In this document: piece after piece, positions 15,620-25,187 of the stretch
Layout: each line of letters opens with the position of its first letter
Position numbering within the stretch: the stretch's first letter is position 1
Assembly (NCBI GenBank): GCA_963815645.1
Contig: CAWFHL010000001.1
Location: 682,001 to 746,000, forward strand
Direction: 5' to 3'
DNA from: JBBRHQ01 sp963815645
Lineage (GTDB): Bacteria > Actinomycetota > Thermoleophilia > Solirubrobacterales > 70-9
DNA: 64,000 bases
Made by a program: the position numbers and the translations under genes
Notes under the pieces: generated by a model
The model's database searches: none
The model's input: only the letters and a program-made list of their open reading frames with translations
What the model was told of the DNA's origin: nothing

Positions 15620-17905
15620 ATGAGTGTAGGCGGGAGCGAAACGGTCGCCAAGCGAGTCGCGCTGGCGCCAGAAACCCCGGCCCCGCCAACCGGCCCACCA
15701 TTCGAGCTTCTCGAGTCGAAGTTGCGCCCGCCCCAGCTACTCCGCGGGCATGTTCCGCGCACCGAGCTGATCAACCTGCTGCGAGAATCGCGCAACGTGC
15801 CGATCATCGTCTTGTCGGCCGCCCCCGGCTACGGCAAGTCAACCTTGCTGGCGCGGTGGGCCTCAAGGTCGCGACGGCGGTTCGCCTGGGTCTCGGTCGA
15901 CGGCCACGACAACGATCCGATCGTCCTGCTCACCTATATCGCGGCCGCGCTCGACCGCGCCTGCCCGCTCGATCCGGCCGTGTTCGAGGCACTGGCCTCA
16001 GGGAACGCCTCGATAGAGGCCATGATCGTTCCCCGGCTCGGATCCGCCCTGGCGCAGCTCGAGACATCCTTCGTCCTGATTCTGGACGACCTGCATGCGC
16101 TCACAAATCCGCAATGCCTCGATGCGATCGACGCACTCATCGACGACATTCCGGAGGGTTCGCAGATGGTGCTGTCTGGGCGAGCCCAGCCTTCCCGCCG
16201 AGTCGGAGCGCTGCGCGCACGTGGGCTTGTGCTGGAGATCGGGCCTGACGACCTGCGCATGGGGGCGGAGGACGCGCGCCATCTGTTCGCCGCCGCCGGC
16301 GTTGAGATTTCCGACGCCGGCCTGTCCGATTACCTTCAGCGAACGGAGGGGTGGCCCGCCGGCCTCTATTTGGCTGCGCTCTCGATCCGGGCCGGGGGTG
16401 GAGAGATAGATGACGCCGCGACTTTCCGGGGGGACGACAGGTTCATCGCCGACTACCTGCGATCCGAGCTGTTCAGCCGCCTTCCAGCGGACGAGCTTCG
16501 CTTCCTGACCCGTACCTCCGTGCTCGAGCGCATGTCGGGACCGCTATGCGACGCCTTGCTCGAGTCGGCCGATTCCGCAGAGGAGCTTGGCGCGCTCGAG
16601 CGCTCGAACCTCTTCGTGGTCGCACTGGACCGGCACGGGGGGTGGTATCGCTATCACCATCTCTTCGGGGAGCTGCTGCGTGCCGAGCTGGAGCGAGCAG
16701 AGGCGGATCTGGTTCCAGAGCTCCTCGCCCGTGCCTCCGACTGGTGCGGGGCGAACGGCGAGCCGCAGGCGGCCGTCAGCTACGCCCAGGCAGCGGGGGA
16801 CGTCGACCGGGTCGCCGGGCTCGTCGGCGGGCACGCCCAGTCCGAGTATGAACACGGCCGCGCGGTCACGGCCGAACAATGGTTTTCTTGGCTCGAGGAT
16901 CGGAGTTCAATGGAGCAGCACCCCGGGGTCGCCGTGCTGGGCGCTTGGCTCAGCGCGATTCGCGGCCGGCCCGACCAATCGGAGCGTTGGGCCGATGTGG
17001 CAGAGAGCGGCGCGCGAGTTGCGACTGCGCAGAACGACGCCTCGATCGAGCCGTGGCTCGCTGTGCTCCGCGCCGCTCAGTGCCGTCACGGGGTGGAGAG
17101 GATGGCCGCAGACGCCCAGCTGGCGGCCACCGGCTTTGGGCGCGCGAGTCCCTTTTGGCCGACCGCGGCGGTCCTGCTCGCGCTCTCGCATCAGTTCAGC
17201 GGCGATGACGAGCGGGCAGACGACCTGTTGGCCGAGGTCGCGGAGATGGCCGTGGCACTGGAACTCTCGAACCCAGGATCGCTGGCCTTTTCCCTGCGGG
17301 CATTGATCGCAATCGAGCGCGAGGACTGGGTCGGCGCTGAAGAGCTGACGGAAAGGGCTGAGTCGATCGCGCGGCGGGCACGGATGGAGGACTACCCGCT
17401 AAACGCGGTGGTCTCTGCCGCCTCGGCCCGCTTCGCAATCCACCGGGGCGAGCAGTCGAGGGCCGATCAGCATCTGGCGCGGGCCCAGCGCCTGCGGCCC
17501 CAGCTCACGCGCGCGCTGGCTCCCTTCTCGATTCACGTTCGTATCCAGCTTGCTCGCGCCTACGCTGCCCGCGCGGACGTCGCCGGTGCGCGAACCCTCC
17601 TCCGCGAAGCCAATGACCTGTTGCGGCGAGGGCCCGACTTCGGAACCCTCGCAGAGCAGGCGAACCAGCTGAGCTCCCAACTGCAGGCGCCGGGGAGGGC
17701 AGGGCCTGGAGCCTCGACGCTGACCACAGCCGAGCTGCGGCTGATTCCCTTCCTGCCCACGCACCTTTCATTTCGAGAGGTCGGCGAGCGCCTCTACGTC
17801 TCGCATAACACCGTCAGGACCCAGGTCAGATCGATCTACCTGAAGCTCGACGTGACCTCCCGGAGCGCAGCCGTCGGACGGGCACGCGAACTGGGAATTC
17901 TCTAG
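15620..17905 (+). CDS. MalT-type LuxR family transcriptional regulator (STAND ATPase)
   Basis: 761 aa. The N-terminal NTPase has a Walker A SAAPGYGKST (about residue 60) and a Walker B-like FVLILDDLHAL (about 155); a helical repeat region fills 380-680, and the C-terminal LuxR HTH reads LSFREVGERLYVSHNTVRTQ. MalT-type proteins are inactive until an inducer drives ATP-dependent oligomerisation. ATG at 15620 chosen because the -10 box sits 7 nt upstream. As the only obvious regulator of the island it may act at the 20-bp motif found 18 bp after its stop and again at 32117. Confidence 0.9.
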   Translation: MSVGGSETVAKRVALAPETPAPPTGPPFELLESKLRPPQLLRGHVPRTELINLLRESRNVPIIVLSAAPGYGKSTLLARWASRSRRRFAWVSVDGHDNDPIVLLTYIAAALDRACPLDPAVFEALASGNASIEAMIVPRLGSALAQLETSFVLILDDLHALTNPQCLDAIDALIDDIPEGSQMVLSGRAQPSRRVGALRARGLVLEIGPDDLRMGAEDARHLFAAAGVEISDAGLSDYLQRTEGWPAGLYLAALSIRAGGGEIDDAATFRGDDRFIADYLRSELFSRLPADELRFLTRTSVLERMSGPLCDALLESADSAEELGALERSNLFVVALDRHGGWYRYHHLFGELLRAELERAEADLVPELLARASDWCGANGEPQAAVSYAQAAGDVDRVAGLVGGHAQSEYEHGRAVTAEQWFSWLEDRSSMEQHPGVAVLGAWLSAIRGRPDQSERWADVAESGARVATAQNDASIEPWLAVLRAAQCRHGVERMAADAQLAATGFGRASPFWPTAAVLLALSHQFSGDDERADDLLAEVAEMAVALELSNPGSLAFSLRALIAIEREDWVGAEELTERAESIARRARMEDYPLNAVVSAASARFAIHRGEQSRADQHLARAQRLRPQLTRALAPFSIHVRIQLARAYAARADVAGARTLLREANDLLRRGPDFGTLAEQANQLSSQLQAPGRAGPGASTLTTAELRLIPFLPTHLSFREVGERLYVSHNTVRTQVRSIYLKLDVTSRSAAVGRARELGIL

Positions 17906-17922
17906 GCGCGTCCCGACGGCGC

Positions 17923-17942
17923 TTCACGCAATCTGGATGATG
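17923..17942 (+). promoter_or_regulatory. 20-bp motif TTCACGCAATCTGGATGATG, copy 1
   Basis: Identical over 20 bp to the minus strand of 32117-32136. Here it starts 63 bp before the ATG at 17986. The two copies have the same orientation relative to their downstream genes, which argues for a shared activator site or promoter rather than chance. Confidence 0.6.
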
Positions 17943-17985
17943 ACTTCCCGCCGGCGGTGGTGTGTGATTGGCCCATCGGAGGTAG

Positions 17986-18342
17986 ATGACCGAATACGAG
18001 GACAGGCTTCGCAGTCTGGCTCTGGGCGACGAGGGCTTCATTCACTCGGTGCTCGGCATCGAACAGGACACGGTCGAGGTCTCCAGATTGGCCCCGAAGA
18101 CGCATGCCCTCGTCCGTCTCGCGGCGTCGCTGGCGATCGACGCGGCCCCCAGTTCCTACCATGCGACCGTCGAGGCGGCGCTCGCCGCCGGCGCGACGAT
18201 CGACGAGATCGTCGGGACCGTGATCGCCGTGGCCCCAACCGTGGGGCTCGCCCGGATCGTTTCGGCCGCCCCTGAGCTGGCGCTTGCGCTCGGCTACGAC
18301 GTTGACGCGGCGCTCGAGGCGCTGGAGGAGGGCGAGAATTGA
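17986..18342 (+). CDS. Carboxymuconolactone decarboxylase (AhpD-like) family protein, no cysteines
   Basis: 118 aa. Helical CMD fold: LAPKTHALVRLAASLAIDAA, then SSYHATVEAALAAGATIDEI, then GTVIAVAPTVGLARIV. AhpD peroxidases use a CxxC pair; this protein has no cysteine at all, so it is not an alkylhydroperoxidase. GGAGGT lies 4-9 nt before the ATG. It follows the MalT-like gene by 80 bp, with the 20-bp motif between. The relative at 22278-22586 suggests a common role in the island. Confidence 0.8.
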   Translation: MTEYEDRLRSLALGDEGFIHSVLGIEQDTVEVSRLAPKTHALVRLAASLAIDAAPSSYHATVEAALAAGATIDEIVGTVIAVAPTVGLARIVSAAPELALALGYDVDAALEALEEGEN

Positions 18343-18476
18343 CTTCCACCGGCCCGGCCCGGTTTGCTCATCGCGTCGGTCGGCGCACCTTGCGACGACT
18401 CGTCGAGCGCCGGATGATCGTCGCCCCGAGGGCGAGGCCCCACCGGACACCGGGCGGAAAATCGCCCAGGCCGTGA

Positions 18477-18692
18477 CTACGCGGTGTCCCCGGTCCGTTT
18501 CCGGACCTGGAGGGTGATGAACCCGCTGTTGGTCGGGTAGTACATGCGGCCGCCGTAGCCGGGGACGATCGAGGAGTTGAATGGCAGCGGCTCGAGGGAG
18601 TCCGACCCGGCGAGGAGGCGTCCGCTCGCCGCGTCGCGCCAGGTGACCTGCTCCTTGTACCTGCCGCTGAGGACATCCAGCAGAGCACCCAT
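18477..18692 (-). pseudogene. C-terminal fragment of a PQQ-type beta-propeller protein
   Basis: 71 codons matching the end of the propeller protein at 23656-25168 almost residue for residue: EQVTWRDAASGRLLAGSD against EQVTWREAATGRVLAASD, then IVPGYGGRMYYPTN in both. Nothing recognisable precedes it, so it is the stump of a duplicated copy whose first 400 or so residues are gone. It could still be expressed as a short peptide, but no independent function is likely. Confidence 0.7.
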
Positions 18693-18758
18693 CTTGGGGG
18701 TGTCAGCGAAGGATCCGGATGCGTTGCAACCTCAGGTGGCGATTGAGCCCTTCACCGA

Positions 18759-19490
18759 TCAGACGTCAGTTCGGTCGTTCGGTGCACTGGCGGCCCCGGG
18801 GCGCCAGAGGCTGACCAGTCCGGCGACTAGCGTGACCAGGAAGATCTGCCCGACCAGCATCTCGAGGACTGCGAAGGACTGACCGACGGTCCCGGCCGGG
18901 ACCAGGTTGCCGTAGCCGGTCGTCGTCAGGGTCGTGTAGCTGAAGAAGAGGAAGTCGCTGGCCTGCGCATGGGCCACGCCGGTGAAGAAATCGCCGCTGC
19001 TCCAGCGGCCGAATGCGAGGTACAGGAAGGCAAACAAGAGCCCGAGGAGCGTGAAGACGCTGATCGCCCCGAGGATCGTGCGGAAGTCGACTCGACTGGC
19101 GCCGACGATGACACGACGCAGGATGGTGACGGCCGCGATCGCCAGCAGGATCGCGGCGGCGCCGAATGCAACGGCGAGCAGTCGATCCGAAGGGATGCGC
19201 ACAGCGATCAGCGCCACCAGCACCGAGACGGCTGCGACCACGATCGCCAGGCGCACCCGCACCGCACGCACGTCGGAGCTGGTGAAGGCGATGATCGCGG
19301 TCAGGTCCGAGACCGCGACCGCCGCCACGCGCCCGCCCCAGCCCTCGGGGGGGAGCGTCATCATCACCACGAAGGTGACCAGGATCAAGAACAGGACGAG
19401 GCCGTAGGCGTCGCCGATCCGCTCAGCGAGCTCCAGCGTCTGACGACGATGGCGCACACGATCCAATCGGCCACCACGCTCATCGCTCAC
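18759..19490 (-). CDS. Two-pore-domain-like potassium channel protein
   Basis: 243 aa with about six hydrophobic segments. The last two flank a pore loop, FFSYTTLTTTGYGNLVPAGT, which has the K+ selectivity filter TTGYGN. No RCK/TrkA-N domain follows, so it is a short ungated-type channel. GTG start at 19490, divergent from the membrane protein at 19554 across 63 bp. Probably sets membrane potential or K+ leak; its link to the island's other genes is unclear. Confidence 0.85.
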   Translation of the reverse strand: MSDERGGRLDRVRHRRQTLELAERIGDAYGLVLFLILVTFVVMMTLPPEGWGGRVAAVAVSDLTAIIAFTSSDVRAVRVRLAIVVAAVSVLVALIAVRIPSDRLLAVAFGAAAILLAIAAVTILRRVIVGASRVDFRTILGAISVFTLLGLLFAFLYLAFGRWSSGDFFTGVAHAQASDFLFFSYTTLTTTGYGNLVPAGTVGQSFAVLEMLVGQIFLVTLVAGLVSLWRPGAASAPNDRTDV

Positions 19491-19541
19491 CGGTGGAACC
19501 TAACTGAGCGAGAGCGGTCCCTGCACTGCCCACCGGTCGGT

Positions 19542-19547
19542 TAGGTT
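19542..19547 (+). promoter_or_regulatory. -10 box 6 nt before the membrane protein start
   Basis: TAGGTT, then 6 nt, then the GTG at 19554; leaderless arrangement. Confidence 0.4.
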
Positions 19548-19553
19548 GGCCGG

Positions 19554-20537
19554 GTGAGTTCGGTCGACGCTTCAGCTGCCGAGAAGCCCCCCGAGGCGCC
19601 CAGCCGCCGGGCGGAATGGCGCCGGCTTGCGCGGCTTGCCTATCGCGATCCCGAGCACGTAGCCGAACGGCTAACGCTCTACGGGTCAGAGCGACTCGCC
19701 GATGAGTCGGCGGATTGGGTGAACCGTGTCCGAGAGGAGCAGCCGCACGCTCCGCGGGCGCTGATTGCCGAGGAGCTGCGCACGGAGACGGCGCGAGTCG
19801 CGCGGGTCGACGGCGCCGTCGCCGGTACGCCCTTTCTGATCGCGCTCGTCCCGGGCTACCTCGCCTATCTCTGGCAGGAAGGGATCATGGAGCGGCGGAT
19901 CGCGGCGCTCTATGGCCACGACCCCCGGGAGCTGAAGACCAGCGCAAAGGTGCTGGCACTGCGCGGCGTGCACCCGACGGTCGACGCCGCCCACGAGGCC
20001 CTGATCAAGGTACGGGACGCCTCCGTTCCGGAGAAGCCGGCCGCACGGCGTCCGCTGCGCGTCTGGGTTCGCAGCATCTACGTCCTACTGGTCTTCGGCG
20101 GATTCATCTCGGCATCGACGGACGAGAGAGACAAGTACGCTCACTGGCGCCTGCGGGCGGCGCTCGGCTTCCTGATAGGGCTGGCGATCTGGGTCACCAC
20201 CTGGGTCTTCCCCGTCAGCTTCATGATCGCGATGGCCTGGGCCTGTGAGAGTCACGCCCGAAAGCTCGGCAGCCGCACGATGAGCTTCTACGGGGGCGAA
20301 TCGGCCAGCACCGAGGCTGCGATCGCCGCCGCCGACCGCCGCGAAGATCGCGGCCGGACCAGGCGCGACCTCGTGCGCGGCTTGCTCATCGTGCTTTCAG
20401 TGGCGGTCCCGATCGGGTTCATCGCCTACGCCGACCACGTCCGCCAGAGCACCGGGATCAACTGGCTCGGCGCCCTCGGCGCGCTTGTCGCGGCATCCCT
20501 CGTCATTGCCACCACCGTGATCGCTAGTCGCCGCTAG
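19554..20537 (+). CDS. Membrane protein of unknown function
   Basis: 327 aa, not assigned to a family. A charged N-terminal 80 residues rich in Arg/Glu precede a hydrophobic hairpin (about 93-110, GTPFLIALVPGYLAYLWQEG), two more helices around residues 175-225 and a helix pair at the C-terminus (280-325). The middle contains YGHDPRELKTSAKVLALRGV, a soluble amphipathic stretch. It is divergent from the K+ channel and followed by a 61-aa membrane protein. Confidence 0.7.
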   Translation: MSSVDASAAEKPPEAPSRRAEWRRLARLAYRDPEHVAERLTLYGSERLADESADWVNRVREEQPHAPRALIAEELRTETARVARVDGAVAGTPFLIALVPGYLAYLWQEGIMERRIAALYGHDPRELKTSAKVLALRGVHPTVDAAHEALIKVRDASVPEKPAARRPLRVWVRSIYVLLVFGGFISASTDERDKYAHWRLRAALGFLIGLAIWVTTWVFPVSFMIAMAWACESHARKLGSRTMSFYGGESASTEAAIAAADRREDRGRTRRDLVRGLLIVLSVAVPIGFIAYADHVRQSTGINWLGALGALVAASLVIATTVIASRR

Positions 20538-20592
20538 CGATTCGGGGTTCTTGACAGCACTCGGAACCACCGAATAGTTTTGCCTTTGAGGA

Positions 20593-20778
20593 ATGAGCAC
20601 ACTCGGTTGGATCATCGTTGCCATCATCTGGATCGCGCTGGCTTTCTGGCCTGCTCGAGTCGCTGGCCGCAAGGGTCACAGCTTCTTCGGCTACTTCATC
20701 TTCAGCTTGTTCTTCTTTCCTGCCGCACTGATTGTGGCTTACATGGTCCAGGACCGGACCTCCTCGGCGCGGACCTAG
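20593..20778 (+). CDS. Small two-helix membrane protein
   Basis: 61 aa. Two helices (about 5-20 and 31-50) separated by the loop WPARVAGRKGHSFFGYF. This loop recurs in many short actinobacterial membrane proteins that have no assigned function. GAGG lies 4 nt upstream of the ATG region. Ends just before a strong hairpin. Confidence 0.65.
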   Translation: MSTLGWIIVAIIWIALAFWPARVAGRKGHSFFGYFIFSLFFFPAALIVAYMVQDRTSSART

Positions 20779-20800
20779 CCACCCCACTCAAAGGCAAACA

Positions 20801-20820
20801 CTGGGGGTTTTGACCCCCGG
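20801..20820. terminator. Hairpin between converging genes
   Basis: GGGGGT-TTTG-ACCCCC, extended by a G-T and a C-G pair, lies between the converging 61-aa protein and DUF2252 genes. No T tract follows on the plus strand; on the minus strand TGTTTGCCTTT follows. Best read as a bidirectional terminator. Confidence 0.45.
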
Positions 20821-20865
20821 CTCGCGGGCGACGGGCCTGATCGGCACCGACCGCCCGTTCTGCCT

Positions 20866-22273
20866 TTAGACCAGGTCCGTCTCGACCTCGATGCGGCCCG
20901 ACTTGGCGGCGTCGGCGAGGGCGCCGTAGTCGAGCTCGTTCTGGTCGGCGTAGCGCTCGGAGAAGTCGGCGATCGCCTGATCGAAGCTCTCGCCCTTGCC
21001 GAGATAGGCGCCGATCGCGATCCGGTCGCCCGAGCGGGCGTGGGCCGGGCCAGGGTCCAGCCGCAGACCCGCCCGTAGATCTCCAGCCCCTCGGGCGGCA
21101 GGGTCTCGATCTCGACCGAGCGCTTCCCGTCCCAGAGCTGGCGCACGTAGAAGGCCCGCTCGTTGTCGTCGATGCCCGATCGCCGGAAGCCAGCCGAGGA
21201 GGATGTCGCTCGCGGCCTGCATCAGCCACTGGCCCTCGACCACCCGCTCGCCGTGGTTTCCGAACTCGCTCGCCCCGACGTAGGGCTCGAGCACCGAGGC
21301 CTCGGCCTCCTTGGCCTGCAGGAAGAGCGGGTCCTGCCCGTCGCGGCCCATCATCAAAAGCACCCAGGCGCGGGTGCCGACGCTGCCGACCCCGACCACC
21401 TTGCGGGCGATGTCGACGAGCCGGTAGCTGTCGAGCAGGTGGCGGCGGTCGCCCTTGAGGCTCTCGCGGTAGGCGCCGAGCATCTCCCGCAGCCGCTCCT
21501 CGAGCTCCTCCTGCTGATCGTCGGAGACCAGCTCGCGGGCCGGAACGATCAGCGGCGGATCGCTGATGATCCGCGGCTCGCCGTCGACCTCGTGGACGAG
21601 GCGGTCGAAGGCCTTGAGGCTGTTCTTCTTCTGCGGCCTTGGCGACGTTCTTTTGCGCCGCCTTCATCTGCTTTTTGTCGGCGACCTTGGCGATCTCGGC
21701 GAGCAGGGACTCGATGTCGAGGCGCGCGTACCAGACGTCGAGGTTTCGCATCGTCGCGAACTCCCGCATCGCCTCGCGGTAGCTGCGCACGGCGCTGAGC
21801 ACGGCGGCCCGGGTCTCCGTCGGGGTGAAGTCGCTGTTTCGCCCGGCGATCTCGAAGCTGGCGGCGAGGCGCTTGAGGTCCCACTCCCAGGGCCCCGGGA
21901 GGGTCTCGTCGAAGTCGTTGACGTCCATGACCAGGCGGCGGTCGGGTGCGGCGAAGACGCCGAAGTTCGAGAGGTGGGCATCGCCGCACGCCTGGACCCG
22001 CAAGCCGGAGTCCGGGGTCTTGGCGAGGTCCATCGCCATGATCGCCGCGGCGCCGCGGTAGAAGGTGAAGGGCGAGGCCAGCATCCGCCCGTAGCGGATC
22101 GGGACGAGCTCGGGGACGCGGCTCTTGGCCTGGTCCGCGAGCACCTTGACCGGGTCTTTGCGGCGCGCCGCCGGCTCCCATTCGCCGTGACTGGAGCGGG
22201 GGGCCTTCTCGCGCGCCGCCTTGCCGGCGGCTGCGCGCTCCTCTGGTGAGGAATGCCCACCGGCCGCCGCCAT
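20866..22273 (-). CDS. DUF2252 family protein (three frameshifts)
   Basis: About 469 aa joined, normal for DUF2252, a kinase-like-fold family of unknown activity. Hallmarks: FYRGAAAIMAMDLAKTP, then QACGDAHLSNFGVFAAPDR with the DxHxxN catalytic-loop look-alike, DVNDFDETLPGPWEWDLKRL, and near the end ADFSERYADQNELDY. The frame breaks near 21630 (surplus base), 21179 (surplus base) and 21045 (missing base); each piece continues the family pattern. It starts 4 bp after the stop of the CMD-family gene, so the two are co-transcribed. Confidence 0.82.
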
Positions 22274-22277
22274 CCGC

Positions 22278-22586
22278 TTAGGACTCCTCGGCGATCGCTG
22301 TGGCAAGTCCAAGGGCGCTGGCGATCGAGCTACCCGCTGATGCCACCCGGGCGCTCCCGACCACCGGTGCAATCGCGATCAGGACGCCCTGGACCTGCTC
22401 GACGCTCAATCCGAGCTCTGACGCTGCCTCGAGGTTCAGGAGATAGGAGGCCGGCGGGGCGCCGACAGACGCGAGGGCAGCGATCCGCACGAGCATGTAG
22501 GTGTCGGGGTCCAGACCGGAGCGCTCGGGGGTCCCTTCATTCATCTTTACCAGGGTGTCAAGCACCGGTGCATTTACTTCAGCCAT
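22278..22586 (-). CDS. Carboxymuconolactone decarboxylase family protein, no cysteines
   Basis: 102 aa. Same fold as the protein at 17986: DPDTYMLVRIAALASVGAPP, then SYLLNLEAASELGLSVEQVQ and GVLIAIAPVVGSARVASAG. Cysteine-free, so not an AhpD peroxidase. AAAAGGAG is an excellent ribosome site 8 nt before the ATG. It leads a two-gene operon with DUF2252. Confidence 0.8.
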   Translation of the reverse strand: MAEVNAPVLDTLVKMNEGTPERSGLDPDTYMLVRIAALASVGAPPASYLLNLEAASELGLSVEQVQGVLIAIAPVVGSARVASAGSSIASALGLATAIAEES

Positions 22587-22900
22587 GTGTTCGTCTCCTT
22601 TTGGCGTACGTTTGTCAAACTCCCAGCTGCCGCGAGGCTAACCCCCGTGTGCTGCCGATGCATCGTCCAAAATGGGTGATCCGGAGGGTCGCTCGACTCA
22701 GCTCACGAGCTCCAGAGGCTCCCGCTCCGAAAGCGAGCGCCGCCAACCCGAAGCAGCTGATGCACGGCCGCTGCGCCGATGATCGGCTGCTGATAGGCCG
22801 CAGCTGGGCAAGCTTCGGATTTCTGCCCCCGTGCGGGGCGCCTGGACGGGAGGCAGCGCCTGCATACGACCGATCGTGAGGATTTGCGGGTCTGGCGCGC
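22587..22900. other. 314-bp spacer with a small palindrome, no gene seen
   Basis: No coding similarity found on either strand. It contains the upstream region of the CMD/DUF2252 operon, including the 11-bp palindrome GTTTGTCAAAC at 22610-22620, 24-34 nt ahead of that start. On the minus strand TTGACA falls inside the palindrome but without a good -10 box. Confidence 0.4.
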
Positions 22901-23575
22901 TCAGACCGAGATCGTGACCGGGAAGGTCGCGAGCCAGATCGTGGTGCCGACGAAGAGCAGATACCCGAGCCCGAGGATGGCGACACGCTGGCTGGGCACC
23001 GACAGCTTGGTGCTGATCCCGGCGAAGAACAGCGACGAGGCGAAGACGACGACCGCGAGCACGTAGTTGTCCGAGCGCTGGTTCGATTGCTGGGCCTCGG
23101 CCGACGCCTGATCGGCTTCGCCCAGCAGCTGTTGCGATTCCGCTCTGCTGGCGAGCTTGTACTGGGGCATCGCGAACGGGGTCGGCGGGGCGTCCGGGTT
23201 CTTCAGAGGACGGGTCGCAACCCAGGCGTGGACGGCGGGCCTGAATTCCGGGCGAAAGCGCTGGAAGTAGAAGTCCGCAAGGCGGGTGTCCTTGGCGGCG
23301 TAGGCATTGACCCATTGGGTGAAGGTCAAGACATCGACCTGCGTCTCCTGGCCGGCTTGGGTGGAAGCCCGGGTCGACTCGACCCGGGCTGCGTTTGCGC
23401 GGCTGAAGTCGATCGCCTGGACCCCGCTCCAGCGAGCCGACTGATACGAGCTCCAGGCGGTCGCGACGGCGGCGATGGCGAGCAGGATCGTCGCCAGCAG
23501 CTCAGCATGCGGGTGCAGGTGGGTGAGCCTGCCTTTGCTGGTCGGTTCAGTCGGGGGCTCAGCCGTCGAGGACAT
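22901..23575 (-). CDS. Membrane protein resembling DUF4337 proteins
   Basis: 224 aa. A helix near residue 30 carries TAWSSYQSARWSG, a long soluble stretch follows (QVDVLTFTQWVNAYAAKDTR, then LADFYFQRFRPEFRPAVHAW), and two helices close the protein (about 170-220). This TAWSSYQ plus two C-terminal helices layout resembles DUF4337-type membrane proteins; role unknown. ATG at 23575. It follows the truncated propeller gene by 80 bp in the same direction and is probably the end of the propeller operon. Confidence 0.65.
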   Translation of the reverse strand: MSSTAEPPTEPTSKGRLTHLHPHAELLATILLAIAAVATAWSSYQSARWSGVQAIDFSRANAARVESTRASTQAGQETQVDVLTFTQWVNAYAAKDTRLADFYFQRFRPEFRPAVHAWVATRPLKNPDAPPTPFAMPQYKLASRAESQQLLGEADQASAEAQQSNQRSDNYVLAVVVFASSLFFAGISTKLSVPSQRVAILGLGYLLFVGTTIWLATFPVTISV

Positions 23576-23655
23576 CGGTGGAGGGTATTGCTGGAGGTCG
23601 AACGATGACCGCCCGAGCCCGCTCGGCACCGGGCGGGCGACAGGCCCGGCCCTCG

Positions 23656-25168
23656 CTACCCGGTATCCCCATGCCTTTCGCGGACCTGGAGGGTGATGAA
23701 CCCGCGGTTGGTCGGGTAGTACATGCGGCCGCCGTAACCGGGGACGATCAGTGAGTTGAAGGTCAGCGGCTCGAAGAAGTCCGACGCGGCGAGCACCCGC
23801 CCGGTCGCCGCCTCGCGCCAGGTGACCTGCTCGCGGTACTTGCCGCTGACGACGTCCAGCAGGGCACTCATCTTGGGGATGTCGCCCTTCATGTTCGAGA
23901 GGACCAGAACCCGCTTGGTCCTTCGGTCCGATCAGCGGCTGGAAGGTCAGGGTCGTGGCGTCGACCACGAACTCGGTCGTCATCTGGCCGGTCTCCTGAT
24001 CGAGACGGATCCCCGCCACCTTGCCGACGCCGGCGTCGGCCGAGTAGAGCATGTCGTTCTCGACGTCGATGCAGGTCTTCGGGGGCGCAAGGCTCATCTG
24101 CAGCTTCTTCAAAGGCCCAAACGGCACCACCGACGTCGTCCTCTCCGGATCGTGTTGGTTGATCGCGACGACGCTCGAAGGCACCTTGCCGCCGATGCCG
24201 TTGGTCTGGATCACGATCCAGTCGCCGATGATCCCGGGAGCGTCGCCGGTGGTCTGACCTTCCTCCAGGTATGGCACCTTCCACGACTCATCGAGCGACA
24301 GCTTCTTCGCGTCCGGGTTCCAGAAGCAGCGGTAGGCATAGTCGGTGGCGCAGGTGTAGACGGCGATCCGCCCGTCGACCGCCGTGATCCCGTGAGGGGT
24401 CGCAGCTAGTTCCGGCAGCTGCGCCGTGTCGAGCGCCTGCAGCGTCTGCCCGTCCACGGCGACGAACACCGAGGGCGGCATCTCCATGCCCTTTCGGACC
24501 CCTTTGACCATCGCCATCGTGCCCTGGTCGGTCACTCCCGCGGGGCGGGTCTGGTTCTTGAGGATCAGCGTGCCGTCCGGGGCGACCGTGAGGTGCTTGA
24601 AATGGGAGTCGCCCGGCGGCGCCTCGCCCGAGGGCAGCACCCCGGTCTTGAGGATGCGGCCGGTGTCTGCGTCGAGGAGGGCGAGCTGGTTCGACCACGA
24701 GGTGACGATCGTCCCGTTGGCGAGGATGTTGAGGTTGTTGACGCCGATCCAGTTGCCCGAAACGTTCGCGTTCTCGAGGTAGGTGCGCCAGATCTGCCTC
24801 CCGGTGGTCGCGTCGACCTTGGCGACGTACGGTCCGGGCGCGACCGGCGGGTGGGCCTTGGGCAGGTTGCCCCCGCAGAGGAACAGCTCGCCCGGCTCGC
24901 GGGTGCAGATGAACGTCGTCCCCTGGTATTCGTCCTCGCTGCGCCACGCGAATACCTGGTTCGGCTCGGTCAAGGATCCCGTGAAGCTCGCGAACGGGAA
25001 GCAGCCGCTGCGGTCCGCACCGGAGATCTCGGCCCCGCTCAGCGACGGGTAATACCCGGGGGAAGCGATGCTGGCGCTGCCGCGATGCTCCTCCGCGACA
25101 AGGGTATGGTCGCCGGGAAGCGGGCCGTTTGCGGCCTTCTCGTTGTCGGTTAGATGTCGCGGGGACAT
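23656..25168 (-). CDS. PQQ-type beta-propeller protein C (N-terminally truncated, one frameshift)
   Basis: About 503 aa joined. Repeats with the PQQ-like tryptophan motif (DATTGRQIWRTYLENANVSG; REAATGRVLAASDFFEP) recur along the chain. It aligns throughout with the proteins at 27217 and 29630 but begins at NGPLPGDHTL, at the point where those have already passed their membrane anchor: the anchor and about 45 residues are missing. A surplus base near 23918 breaks the frame at FQPLIGPKD. It may be a soluble variant or a decaying copy. An inverted repeat, AGATGTC/GACATCT, overlaps its ATG. Confidence 0.75.
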
Positions 25169-25187
25169 CTAGCGCGCCGCCCGCCGC

